DNA of 64,000 bases from Winogradskyella aurantia. GTDB taxonomy: Bacteria; Bacteroidota; Bacteroidia; Flavobacteriales; Flavobacteriaceae. Position numbers and translations under genes: made by a program. How positions within the stretch are numbered: position 1 is the stretch's first letter; each line of letters opens with the position of its first letter. The stretch is from assembly GCF_002266855.1 (NCBI RefSeq), contig NZ_NGJN01000003.1, forward strand, positions 62,001 through 126,000, in the 5' to 3' direction. Of the stretch, positions 54,496 through 62,261 are shown piece after piece. Under the pieces are notes generated by a model, which worked only from the letters and a program-made list of their open reading frames with translations, was not told the origin of the DNA and searched no databases.

Positions 54496-54503
54496 CGAAG
54501 TTA
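54496..54503 (-). promoter_or_regulatory. Candidate -7 box of rhlE
   Basis: On the minus strand TAACTTCG, the same string as the ssrA candidate, lies about 56 bases before the rhlE start. Confidence 0.35.
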
Positions 54504-54549
54504 CAGCTATTTTTTCGATGATAAAGCTAATGAGTGGTTATTATCTACC

Positions 54550-55350
54550 CTAACCCTTTTTCCATTGTTTATACTTTTTTACTAAAGGATTGGTTGCTTT
54601 GTTTTTATAACCGTGCACTATACAACTAATTAATAAGACAACCGCGCCCGCATAAGCTATAAATACAACTACGTTATCTATTGTTTTATTTGCATTGGCT
54701 ATTCCAATCAAAGCCCAAGCACCGACCAAACCAAACTCACGCATATTGCGTTTCCATATCATATATTGGTTAAGTCTTATGGCTACAGCAATAAGAATAA
54801 CGGCCCATGTGGTATCTGCAAGTCCAAAACCATTCCATTCTATCTTCGTTAAATAGGTTGAAACATTGGCGATACTGGCTACGGTTACCCAGCCACTATA
54901 CACCGCAAAAGGCCACCAAACAAAAGCAATTATGGAAAAACGTTCATCTTCTAATTCCATACGATTATTCAAGACAATCTTAAACAATGAGATAAGCAGC
55001 AAAAAGATAAGCACACACGAAAGACCCGTATATTCATAAATCCATGCAAAAACCCAAAGGGAGTTAAATAAACAAGACAGTATAAACCACCAACCAATTT
55101 TGAGCCCAAAATCATCGTCTTTAACTCTTACAAAAAGACTTCTACCTTGGTAGATGGCGAAACCAAATAACAACAAATAAATTAGTCCCCAAATGGCGAA
55201 GGTATAACCAGCAGGGGTAAAAAGCGATTTGTAAGAATCAGATACTTCACCAATCGTCGTATTATTAAGAATTCCTGTATTGGATAAATAATTGATAAAA
55301 ATTGTTGAAATAAAGGCAATTCCATTTCCAATTTGCAGTACTTTTTTCAT
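54550..55350 (-). CDS. TspO/MBR-related multi-helix membrane protein
   Basis: This 266-residue protein has seven or so membrane helices. Segments such as LFTPAGYTFAIWGLIYLLLF, WWFILSCLFNSLWVFAW and VWWPFAVYSGWVTVASIAN place it in the tryptophan-rich TspO/MBR-related group, though it is longer than classic five-helix TspO. The ligand is unknown; TspO relatives bind porphyrins or sterols. It is divergent from the outer-membrane protein gene at 55400. Confidence 0.78.
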   Translation of the reverse strand: MKKVLQIGNGIAFISTIFINYLSNTGILNNTTIGEVSDSYKSLFTPAGYTFAIWGLIYLLLFGFAIYQGRSLFVRVKDDDFGLKIGWWFILSCLFNSLWVFAWIYEYTGLSCVLIFLLLISLFKIVLNNRMELEDERFSIIAFVWWPFAVYSGWVTVASIANVSTYLTKIEWNGFGLADTTWAVILIAVAIRLNQYMIWKRNMREFGLVGAWALIGIANANKTIDNVVVFIAYAGAVVLLISCIVHGYKNKATNPLVKKYKQWKKG

Positions 55351-55399
55351 ACCTTTTTAATCTAATTTTTGTTAGATTTAATTGTAATTTACAAGTTTT

Positions 55400-56200
55400 A
55401 TGAAGAATCTTACTATAGCTTTAGTCCTTTTATTTTCATCAATAAGTTTCTCACAAGATAACGATGCGGCGGCAACAGCAGATGCCTTGGCCAAAAAACT
55501 GCAAAATCCAGTGGCCAATTTAATCAGTGTTCCTCTTCAGAATAATTTTGATTTTAGAATAGGAGAAGCTAATGGTGATAGATATACGCTCAATATCCAA
55601 CCTGTAGTACCCATAAGTATCAGTGAAAAGTGGAACCTCATTGGTCGTGCTATTATTCCTGTTATCTCCCAGAATGATGTTTTTGGTTTTAGTGGTGCTC
55701 AAACTGGCTTAGGCGATATTGTTCTCAGCGGATTCTTTTCACCAAAAACCCCAACAGCTGGAGGTTTTATCTGGGGAGCTGGCCCTGCAATTCTGGCACC
55801 AACTGCAACAGACGATTTTTTAGGCACAGGTAAATTAGGGCTGGGGCCTACTGCAGTAGTTTTAAAACAAGCTGGTTCATTCACCTATGGTGCATTAGCC
55901 AATCATATTTGGTCTGTAGCAGGAAACAGCGAGCGAAACGATTTGAGCCTTACTTTCATTCAACCTTTTATTGCTAAGAATTTTACTGGAGGTTATGCCT
56001 TAACCTTAAATACAGAATTTACTCAGAATTGGGACTTTGATACGTCATCAGGCTTTTTACACCTTATAGGATCCAAAGTTGTGACAGTAGGTAAGCAGAT
56101 GAGTCAAATTTTTATAGGCCCTAGGGTACCCTATGGTAATGGGAATACTGCTGAATGGGGAATCCGAGGTGGCATAACACTTCTCTTCCCCACAAAATAA
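55400..56200 (+). CDS. Predicted outer-membrane beta-barrel protein
   Basis: This 266-residue protein has a signal peptide (about 1-19, ending ISFSQ) and alternating beta segments with an aromatic end (RGGITLLFPTK). Segments such as LNIQPVVPISISEKWNLIGRA and GLGDIVLSGFFSPK resemble the MetA-pathway phenol-degradation type barrel family. The barrel may be a pore for small hydrophobic substrates, but this is inferred from general resemblance. Confidence 0.75.
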   Translation: MKNLTIALVLLFSSISFSQDNDAAATADALAKKLQNPVANLISVPLQNNFDFRIGEANGDRYTLNIQPVVPISISEKWNLIGRAIIPVISQNDVFGFSGAQTGLGDIVLSGFFSPKTPTAGGFIWGAGPAILAPTATDDFLGTGKLGLGPTAVVLKQAGSFTYGALANHIWSVAGNSERNDLSLTFIQPFIAKNFTGGYALTLNTEFTQNWDFDTSSGFLHLIGSKVVTVGKQMSQIFIGPRVPYGNGNTAEWGIRGGITLLFPTK

Positions 56201-56346
56201 AAACCTGTCTTGAATATTTAGAAGGACCCGAGCAAGCACAACAACTCAGTATTTGTTGCTCCATAGTGTCGCTAGTTTGTTTCGTTCATATGTTCAGATT
56301 CGAAATAAATCTCATCAACACGGTTAAATCCTGCTGTAGTTCTATT

Positions 56347-56748
56347 CTATGATGCAAGTTTAGTCGTCACTGGTTTTACTAAACGGTCATAAACATTATA
56401 GGAATAACGGAAAAAAAAGAAAATCCCCCAAAGTTTAAACAAATCCTCAAAAGACAAACGCAAATTGGCATCACGAGGTGCAAATCCATCAATAATTATC
56501 ATAATCACAAAACATATGGACCCTAAAACCAGTGGAGAATTCCAATAAATTAATGTTTTGATAAAATCTTTATAATACATAAAAACTACTAACTGAACAA
56601 AGGCTATCAATAACAAAATAAGGGCATCATTAAAACCGATGAAGCCACCAATGCTCTCATGCAGCATAAAGCGTTCATCAATAGCTAAATAAAAGAAAAC
56701 TATTGCTTGAGACCAAAAGAAGAAGCGTAAACTCCTATCGGATTCCAT
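56347..56748 (-). CDS. Small membrane protein, unknown function
   Basis: This 133-residue protein has about four membrane helices, with FFFWSQAIVFFYLAIDERFMLHE near the start and LGSICFVIMIIIDGF in the middle. The charged motif DERFMLHE followed by IGFNDALILL could be a functional site. It follows another small membrane gene by 9 bases. I do not recognise the family. Confidence 0.6.
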   Translation of the reverse strand: MESDRSLRFFFWSQAIVFFYLAIDERFMLHESIGGFIGFNDALILLLIAFVQLVVFMYYKDFIKTLIYWNSPLVLGSICFVIMIIIDGFAPRDANLRLSFEDLFKLWGIFFFFRYSYNVYDRLVKPVTTKLAS

Positions 56749-56757
56749 TGTTATCTG

Positions 56758-56955
56758 TTAGGATAAGATAAAATTATAGCTCGTTATAGACAACAGTACC
56801 GTTGTCACGGTTGTTTGGATACCATAAAAGAATACTGGCCCCTTAATATCTGTTAAATAATATCTGATATAATCTGCTCCAAAGCTATATTCTAGAGATA
56901 TGATAACAATACTATAAATAATTAATATTGGAAAATACCACTTAAATCCCATCAC
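56758..56955 (-). CDS. Very small two-helix membrane protein, unknown function
   Basis: This 65-residue frame has two membrane helices (about 5-22 and 43-64). It is 9 bases upstream of the 133-residue membrane gene on the same strand, so both may be one operon or remains of one longer gene; no overlap or repeat proves a frameshift. Confidence 0.45.
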   Translation of the reverse strand: MMGFKWYFPILIIYSIVIISLEYSFGADYIRYYLTDIKGPVFFYGIQTTVTTVLLSITSYNFILS

Positions 56956-57144
56956 ATTCAGTTAATTAGTACGAGCAAATATAATTCTTGAAACCGTACA
57001 ACAGTACTTCAACCAAAAATAATTAAATAAATTCGATGTTTTATTATTGTGATGGAGGGAGGAGGTTTTCAGCCATAATTAAAGGCATACTTTAGCTTAT
57101 TCAAATGGAAAAAATTGAAAGAATCTGGTATCGATAGACTCTAA

Positions 57145-57903
57145 TTACCGCGTAAACACTAGCTTTTTATTATCAGATAAGGCTTCAGTAAATCTATAGT
57201 TTTCTAAATTAAATTCTTTGAGTTCATCAATGGTATTGATGTCATTATCAATAATATATCTAACCATGAGGCCACGAGCGTATTTGGCATAGAAACCAAT
57301 AGTTTTGTATTTGCCGTCTTTTAATTCCTTAAAATCAACATCAATCACAGGAACTTTTAAAGCCCTCTTATCAATGGCCTTAAAATATTCATTACTTGCT
57401 AAATTTAGGAACAACTCATCATCCTCTAATTCTTCATTTAGCGACTGTGTTACTTTTGTCTTCCAGAATTCGTAAAGGTTTTTGTTTTTTCCAACAGGCA
57501 TCTTAGTTCCCATTTCCAAACGATAGGGTTGCATTAAATCCAATGGTTTTAAAATGCCGTATAAACCAGAAATAATTCTAACGGTATCTTGTACTTTATT
57601 GAGCTTTTTGGTATCTATGGTATAGGCATCGAGGCCACGATATACATCACCATTAAAAGCATATAAGGCCTGTCTTGCGTTGTCTTGCGTAAATGGTAAA
57701 CTCCACTCTTGGTTTCTCTCGTAGTTCAATTGACCTAAACTATCTGAAATATGCATTAACTCAGATAATTTTTTAGCTGATTTTTTTTTCAAAAGCTTGT
57801 TCAAACGTTCTGCTTCAGCTAAAAAACAGCTTTCAGTGGATTTAGTAGTTGGTATGTTACTTTCAAAATCGAGAGATTTTGCTGGTGATAATACAAGTTT
57901 CAT
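57145..57903 (-). CDS. yaaA: Peroxide-stress protein YaaA (UPF0246)
   Basis: The start is the Met of MKLVLSPAKSLDF (252 residues); a longer frame to 57936 passes through the promoter box and is rejected. The YaaA family motifs are SPAKSLDFES, AFNGDVYRGLDAY, ILSGLYGILKPLD-like IISGLYGILKPLDLMQ, PYRLEMGTKMP and NLASNEYFKAID. In E. coli the protein limits free iron during peroxide stress. It is a single-gene unit. Confidence 0.94.
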   Translation of the reverse strand: MKLVLSPAKSLDFESNIPTTKSTESCFLAEAERLNKLLKKKSAKKLSELMHISDSLGQLNYERNQEWSLPFTQDNARQALYAFNGDVYRGLDAYTIDTKKLNKVQDTVRIISGLYGILKPLDLMQPYRLEMGTKMPVGKNKNLYEFWKTKVTQSLNEELEDDELFLNLASNEYFKAIDKRALKVPVIDVDFKELKDGKYKTIGFYAKYARGLMVRYIIDNDINTIDELKEFNLENYRFTEALSDNKKLVFTR

Positions 57904-57925
57904 AGCTTTACTTTTACGTTTATGC

Positions 57926-57933
57926 CAAAGGTA
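57926..57933 (-). promoter_or_regulatory. Promoter -7 box of yaaA
   Basis: On the minus strand TACCTTTG matches TAnnTTTG, 22 bases before the ATG at 57903. No exact TTG is seen 19 bases upstream. Confidence 0.5.
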
Positions 57934-57984
57934 CAAAGCTGCTCATAATACTGAAATCACTTTAAAGAAATTATAACAATAGTA

Positions 57985-59013
57985 CTATTCATTATCTTGA
58001 TGCTTAGCATAATTCCGCCATTTTTCAATACATTGAGTCATATCTTTTGGCACTTCAACCTCAAACCTTAGAAATTCTTTAGATGTTGGGTGTTCAAACC
58101 CTAAAGTTTTGGCGTGTAAGGCTTGTCGAGGCAATACTTTAAAGCAATTGTCTACAAACTGTTTATATTTTGTAAAGGTGGTTCCCTTAAGAATGGCATC
58201 GCCACCATAACGCTCATCATTAAATAAGGTGTGGCCAATATGCTTCATGTGTACTCTTATTTGATGTGTTCGGCCAGTCTCGAGTTTACAGCTTACTAGG
58301 GTGACATAACCAAATCGTTCAAGCACCTTGTAATGGGTTACTGCTGGTTTGCCTTTAAAAATCTCCTCTTCTTCAAAAACGGTATTCTGCAGTCTATTTT
58401 TGGGATGTCTACCAATATGGCCTTCAATCACACCTTCATCCTCTTCCACATTGCCCCACACCAGTGCCACATATTCCCGCTCGGATGTTTTTTCAGCAAA
58501 TTGATTGGAAAGGTAGTTCATGGCGTGTTCTGTCTTTGCAACAACTAATAATCCGGAAGTATCCTTATCTATGCGATGTACCAAGCCAGGTCTATTGCTA
58601 GAATTGTTAGGCAGATTCTCAAAATGATAAATTAAGGCGTTGATAAGCGTACCAGAATAGTTGCCGTGTCCCGGATGTACAACCATCCCGGCAGGTTTGT
58701 TCACCACCACTAAATCATCATCCTCATAGACAATAGCTAATGGTATGTCTTCAGCAACCAACAATTGCTGATACGACGGATGCTCAAAAGTTACCGAAAT
58801 AACATCATTCGGCTTTACCTTATAATTGGCTTTAACCGCCTCGCCATTAACTAAAACACCATTGTCCTTTGCAGCTGTTTGCAGCTTACTTCGTGTTATA
58901 TTCTCAATGTGATTAAGAAGGTATTTATCAATGCGCAAGGGCTTTTGTCCTTTATCTACTTTAAAGGAAAAATGTTCATAACGATCATCATTATCTTCAG
59001 AAATTATGGCCAT
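57985..59013 (-). CDS. rluD: Ribosomal large-subunit pseudouridine synthase, RluD type
   Basis: This 342-residue protein has an N-terminal S4 RNA-binding domain (about 25-85, LRIDKYLLNHIENITRSKLQ) and an RluA/RluD catalytic domain with the catalytic Asp149 in VHRIDKDTSGLLVVAK, preceded by NKPAGMVVHPG. It should convert uridines in 23S rRNA to pseudouridine. It is co-transcribed with the PASTA gene, whose stop lies 17 bases upstream. Confidence 0.94.
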   Translation of the reverse strand: MAIISEDNDDRYEHFSFKVDKGQKPLRIDKYLLNHIENITRSKLQTAAKDNGVLVNGEAVKANYKVKPNDVISVTFEHPSYQQLLVAEDIPLAIVYEDDDLVVVNKPAGMVVHPGHGNYSGTLINALIYHFENLPNNSSNRPGLVHRIDKDTSGLLVVAKTEHAMNYLSNQFAEKTSEREYVALVWGNVEEDEGVIEGHIGRHPKNRLQNTVFEEEEIFKGKPAVTHYKVLERFGYVTLVSCKLETGRTHQIRVHMKHIGHTLFNDERYGGDAILKGTTFTKYKQFVDNCFKVLPRQALHAKTLGFEHPTSKEFLRFEVEVPKDMTQCIEKWRNYAKHQDNE

Positions 59014-59030
59014 ATAGCGTAACGCACTTT

Positions 59031-59579
59031 TTATAATTTGCCATTACCGATGACCAAATCAATTTTTGACGTCAAAGGCAATAGGGTCCCGGGCTCTAGA
59101 GGTTTTCCTTTGTATGACATTGATATCACACCTTCACCTATGGCGTCTCTGTAGCTTATAGTACCTATTTTAAACTCCAGCGCCTCCAATTGAGGCTTTG
59201 CTTGTCTAAACGTGCGTTTTAACACATCAGGGACGGCTACTTTGCGATAGCCAGACGGGTTTAGAATAAGATATATTTTCCTATCCTCCTTTACTTTAGA
59301 ACCCGCTCGTGGCGTTTGCTCTATCACACTATATTTTGGATAATTAGGATTGTAATTAGCAGAATCTTGAATCTGCATCGTTAAATCATGGTCATTTAAC
59401 TCAATTTCAACCGTTTCTATAGACTTACCTTTTAAATCTGGCACAATAACAAACTCATTGTGGTTTGTTGTGGAATCTAACCATTTTAAAATAAAAAAGC
59501 ACAATACCCCAAGAGCAACAAGGGCTATTCCGAGATGTTTAAAAAAAACTTTACTGGTGAGAAACTTAATTAGACTCAT
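59031..59579 (-). CDS. PASTA-domain membrane protein
   Basis: This 182-residue protein has one N-terminal membrane helix (about 14-32) and two PASTA domains (about 42-108 and 112-180; VPDLKGKSIETVEIEL and VPDVLKRTFRQAKPQL). It has no kinase or transpeptidase part. PASTA domains bind peptidoglycan fragments, and the divergent neighbour is D-Ala-D-Ala ligase, so a cell-wall role is plausible. It is first in an operon with rluD. Confidence 0.93.
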   Translation of the reverse strand: MSLIKFLTSKVFFKHLGIALVALGVLCFFILKWLDSTTNHNEFVIVPDLKGKSIETVEIELNDHDLTMQIQDSANYNPNYPKYSVIEQTPRAGSKVKEDRKIYLILNPSGYRKVAVPDVLKRTFRQAKPQLEALEFKIGTISYRDAIGEGVISMSYKGKPLEPGTLLPLTSKIDLVIGNGKL

Positions 59580-59596
59580 ATAGCTAAAATCACAGA

Positions 59597-59604
59597 CAAA
59601 ACTA
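59597..59604 (-). promoter_or_regulatory. Promoter -7 box of PASTA-rluD
   Basis: On the minus strand TAGTTTTG matches TAnnTTTG, 17 bases before the ATG at 59579. A TTG lies upstream at 15-base spacing, shorter than usual. Confidence 0.5.
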
Positions 59605-59672
59605 ATAAAATATATAACGCAATAAAATTTATATACGTATGGCTACACGATTTAGTTTATGAAAATAAATGA

Positions 59673-59680
59673 TACTTTTA
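59673..59680 (+). promoter_or_regulatory. Candidate -7 box of ddl
   Basis: TACTTTTA is one base from TAnnTTTG and is 24 bases before the ATG at 59705. It makes the in-frame start at 59669 unlikely. Confidence 0.35.
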
Positions 59681-59704
59681 CATTACAGCTATTTAACTAT
59701 TAGA

Positions 59705-60682
59705 ATGAAAAAAAATATAGCCATTATAATGGGTGGATATTCAAGTGAATATAAAATTTCCCTCAAGAGCGGCAATGTGGTCTATGAGTCTTTAGATAAG
59801 AAAAAGTACAATGCCTATCGTATCCTTATTTTTAAGGACAAATGGACTTATGTAAATGAAATGGAAGAAGAATTTCCTATTGACAAAAATGATTTTTCTG
59901 CTCTTGTAAATGACCAGAGGATTCATTTTGACTGCGTTTTTAACGCTATTCATGGATCGCCGGGAGAAGATGGTTTTATGCAGGGCTATTTTGAATTAAT
60001 TGGACTGCCTCAAACGAGTTGCGCAATGTATCAAGCTGCCTTAACTTTTAATAAGCGCGACTTACTTGCTACCTTAAAACCCTTTGGCATCAAATCAGCA
60101 GAGAGCTTTTACCTTAACCTAAACGATACTATTGACGAAGATGCAATTATTGGAAAAGTAGGTCTACCTTGTTTCGTCAAAGCCAATAAGGCCGGCAGTA
60201 GTTTTGGAATTTCCAAAGTATATAAAAAAGAAGATCTAAAGACGGCAATTGAAAAGTCCTTTAAGGAAGATGACCAAATTATTATAGAGGAATTCCTTGA
60301 TGGTGTGGAAGTTTCTGTCGGAGTTATTAGCTATAAAGGTAAAACTACCGTTCTTCCAATTACTGAAATCGTTTCTGAAAATGATTTTTTTGATTACGAA
60401 GCGAAATACAATGGTCAATCCCAAGAAATTACTCCGGCCCGAATTCCCAAAGACTATGAAGACAAAGTGAGACACGAAGCCGCAAAAATTTACGATGCAC
60501 TTCAAATGACAGGATTTAGTAGAAGTGAATTTATATTTAAAAATGATGAACCATATCTTTTAGAACTAAATACCGTACCAGGACTTACCACAGAAAGTAT
60601 TTTGCCCCAACAGGCGGCTAAAGCTGGTATTTCCTTAGAGGAATTATTTGATAACGCCATCGAGGAAGCTATGAAAAATTAA
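59705..60682 (+). CDS. ddl: D-alanine--D-alanine ligase
   Basis: The start is the ATG at 59705 (325 residues; MKKNIAIIMGGYSSEYKIS), chosen for the conserved N-terminus and the promoter position. The protein is an ATP-grasp ligase with the serine in SSEYKISLKSG, the loop VFNAIHGSPGEDGFMQGYFE, KANKAGSSFGISKV, EEFLDGVEVSVGV and ELNTVPGLTTESILP. It makes the D-Ala-D-Ala dipeptide for peptidoglycan. coaD follows in the same direction. Confidence 0.95.
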   Translation: MKKNIAIIMGGYSSEYKISLKSGNVVYESLDKKKYNAYRILIFKDKWTYVNEMEEEFPIDKNDFSALVNDQRIHFDCVFNAIHGSPGEDGFMQGYFELIGLPQTSCAMYQAALTFNKRDLLATLKPFGIKSAESFYLNLNDTIDEDAIIGKVGLPCFVKANKAGSSFGISKVYKKEDLKTAIEKSFKEDDQIIIEEFLDGVEVSVGVISYKGKTTVLPITEIVSENDFFDYEAKYNGQSQEITPARIPKDYEDKVRHEAAKIYDALQMTGFSRSEFIFKNDEPYLLELNTVPGLTTESILPQQAAKAGISLEELFDNAIEEAMKN

Positions 60683-60686
60683 TAGT

Positions 60687-60694
60687 TATCTTTG
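60687..60694 (+). promoter_or_regulatory. Candidate -7 box of coaD
   Basis: TATCTTTG matches TAnnTTTG exactly and begins 5 bases after the ddl stop. The expected TTG at 19-base spacing is missing. Confidence 0.45.
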
Positions 60695-60743
60695 ATAATC
60701 AAAACATATTCTACAACTGAGATTACATCAAAGCTTATTTTAA

Positions 60744-61202
60744 ATGAAACGCGCACTATTTCCGGGGTCTTTTGATCCAATAACGCTTGGCCATTACGAT
60801 ATCATTAAACGCGGTATAAAATTATTTGATGAAGTGGTAGTCGCTGTCGGCATCAATGCAGACAAAAACTATATGTTCTCCTTAGAGAAACGTATGCATT
60901 TTATTGAAGAGGCCTTTAAAAATGAGCCTAAAGTTAAGGTAACAACTTATGAAGGACTAACTGTTGATTATTGCGAAGAAATTAATGCAGAATTTATTTT
61001 AAGAGGGTTGCGAAATCCTGCTGATTTTGAATTTGAAAAAGCCATTGCCCATACGAACAGGAAATTATCAAAAATCGAAACTGTTTTTCTTTTAACTGCT
61101 GCCAGAACCTCTTATATCTCTTCATCCATTGTGCGAGATGTCATTAGAAATAACGGCGACTATACGGTTTTGGTACCCAAAAGTGTCGTTGCTAATTTCT
61201 AA
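60744..61202 (+). CDS. coaD: Phosphopantetheine adenylyltransferase
   Basis: This 152-residue nucleotidyltransferase shows LFPGSFDPITLGHYDII (with the TxGH motif), EGLTVDYCEE, ILRGLRNPADFEFE and ISSSIVRDVI. It transfers an adenylyl group to 4'-phosphopantetheine in coenzyme A synthesis. Length is normal. It converges with the GSCFA gene. Confidence 0.96.
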   Translation: MKRALFPGSFDPITLGHYDIIKRGIKLFDEVVVAVGINADKNYMFSLEKRMHFIEEAFKNEPKVKVTTYEGLTVDYCEEINAEFILRGLRNPADFEFEKAIAHTNRKLSKIETVFLLTAARTSYISSSIVRDVIRNNGDYTVLVPKSVVANF

Positions 61203-61264
61203 TATACTTAACCTCAACCCTGCTGTTGATTCCCTTAATTTTGCAATACCTAAATTTTGACTAT

Positions 61265-62239
61265 TTAAATTTGTGGGTCTTTAGCCCTTTCAAATTCAAC
61301 AGATGGCAATACATCCCGGAACTGCTCAATATCAGCATTTAGCTTACTCAGAAAAGTTTTATACGAGTGTGAGTTTGGATTAAAAGGGATGTGACTCAAC
61401 CTTTTTTGGATAGAGTCGACGGTTTCCATGTCATCCATGGTTTTTTCAACAATCCATAAGTCTCTAAAACGTTCCCAAATTATTTGAACAGCAAGGGGAT
61501 TGGGGTGTATCATATCCGCTTCATAGAATCGATAATCACGTAACTCATCCATCATGAGCTCATAAGATGGAAAATAAAACAGTCCCTTTCTGGGCGAAAT
61601 AACATTATGCACAGCAGAAATTAAATGGGCCTTACTGCGATTATTCTCAACAAAACCGTCTTTCAAATGTCTCACTGGGGAGACTGTTAAAATAAATGTC
61701 GCTTTAGGGTTAACATCTCTAATGAGGCTTATTATAGCTTCCAAAGACTCCTCTATTTGTTCTAAAGAAAGTAATTCCTTTATAAATTCTTTTTGAGAAA
61801 ATTTATGGCAATTTGCAACAATCGTATCAGTCGCGATATGCCTATAAACCCAGGCAGTGCCTAATGTCAGCACAACATGAGAACAAGACTTTAAGTACTT
61901 TTCGGTCGTTTTGAGCTGAAGGTTAAGTCGACTGACTAACTTACCTTCACTTTGATCCCTTAATTTTGAGTGTACTTCAAAACAATACCATATACCATCT
62001 TTTTGACGTAACTCCTTTTCAGTGTAATATTCCTTATTTATAGCCCTGGTAATAAGGTTCTCAATAGCCAAGGGGTGGAAGAGAATCCCGAAAGGATTGA
62101 TCAGGGTGTTGAATTTAAAATAATCAAACTTATGACCAATATTATCGGAAAAACAAGATCCTAAAAGGAGCAATTTAGACTCATAGTCTATAAGATGATG
62201 TGGTTGCCTTTTTATGGATATCTTGGTTTGAAGCTTCAT
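61265..62239 (-). CDS. GSCFA-domain protein
   Basis: The start is the ATG of MKLQTKISIKRQ (324 residues); a TTG four codons earlier is less likely. The family signature is visible as LLLGSCFSDNIGHKF, then NPFGILFHP, VLTLGTAWVYRH, LTVSPVRHLKDGF and a C-terminal MIHPNPLAVQIIWERF with a DxxH-like DMIHP. GSCFA proteins belong to the SGNH hydrolase/lyase superfamily; substrate unknown. It starts 22 bases after the alaS stop and is probably co-transcribed. Confidence 0.9.
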   Translation of the reverse strand: MKLQTKISIKRQPHHLIDYESKLLLLGSCFSDNIGHKFDYFKFNTLINPFGILFHPLAIENLITRAINKEYYTEKELRQKDGIWYCFEVHSKLRDQSEGKLVSRLNLQLKTTEKYLKSCSHVVLTLGTAWVYRHIATDTIVANCHKFSQKEFIKELLSLEQIEESLEAIISLIRDVNPKATFILTVSPVRHLKDGFVENNRSKAHLISAVHNVISPRKGLFYFPSYELMMDELRDYRFYEADMIHPNPLAVQIIWERFRDLWIVEKTMDDMETVDSIQKRLSHIPFNPNSHSYKTFLSKLNADIEQFRDVLPSVEFERAKDPQI

Positions 62240-62261
62240 TTCTAATGGCAAAATAATGAAC

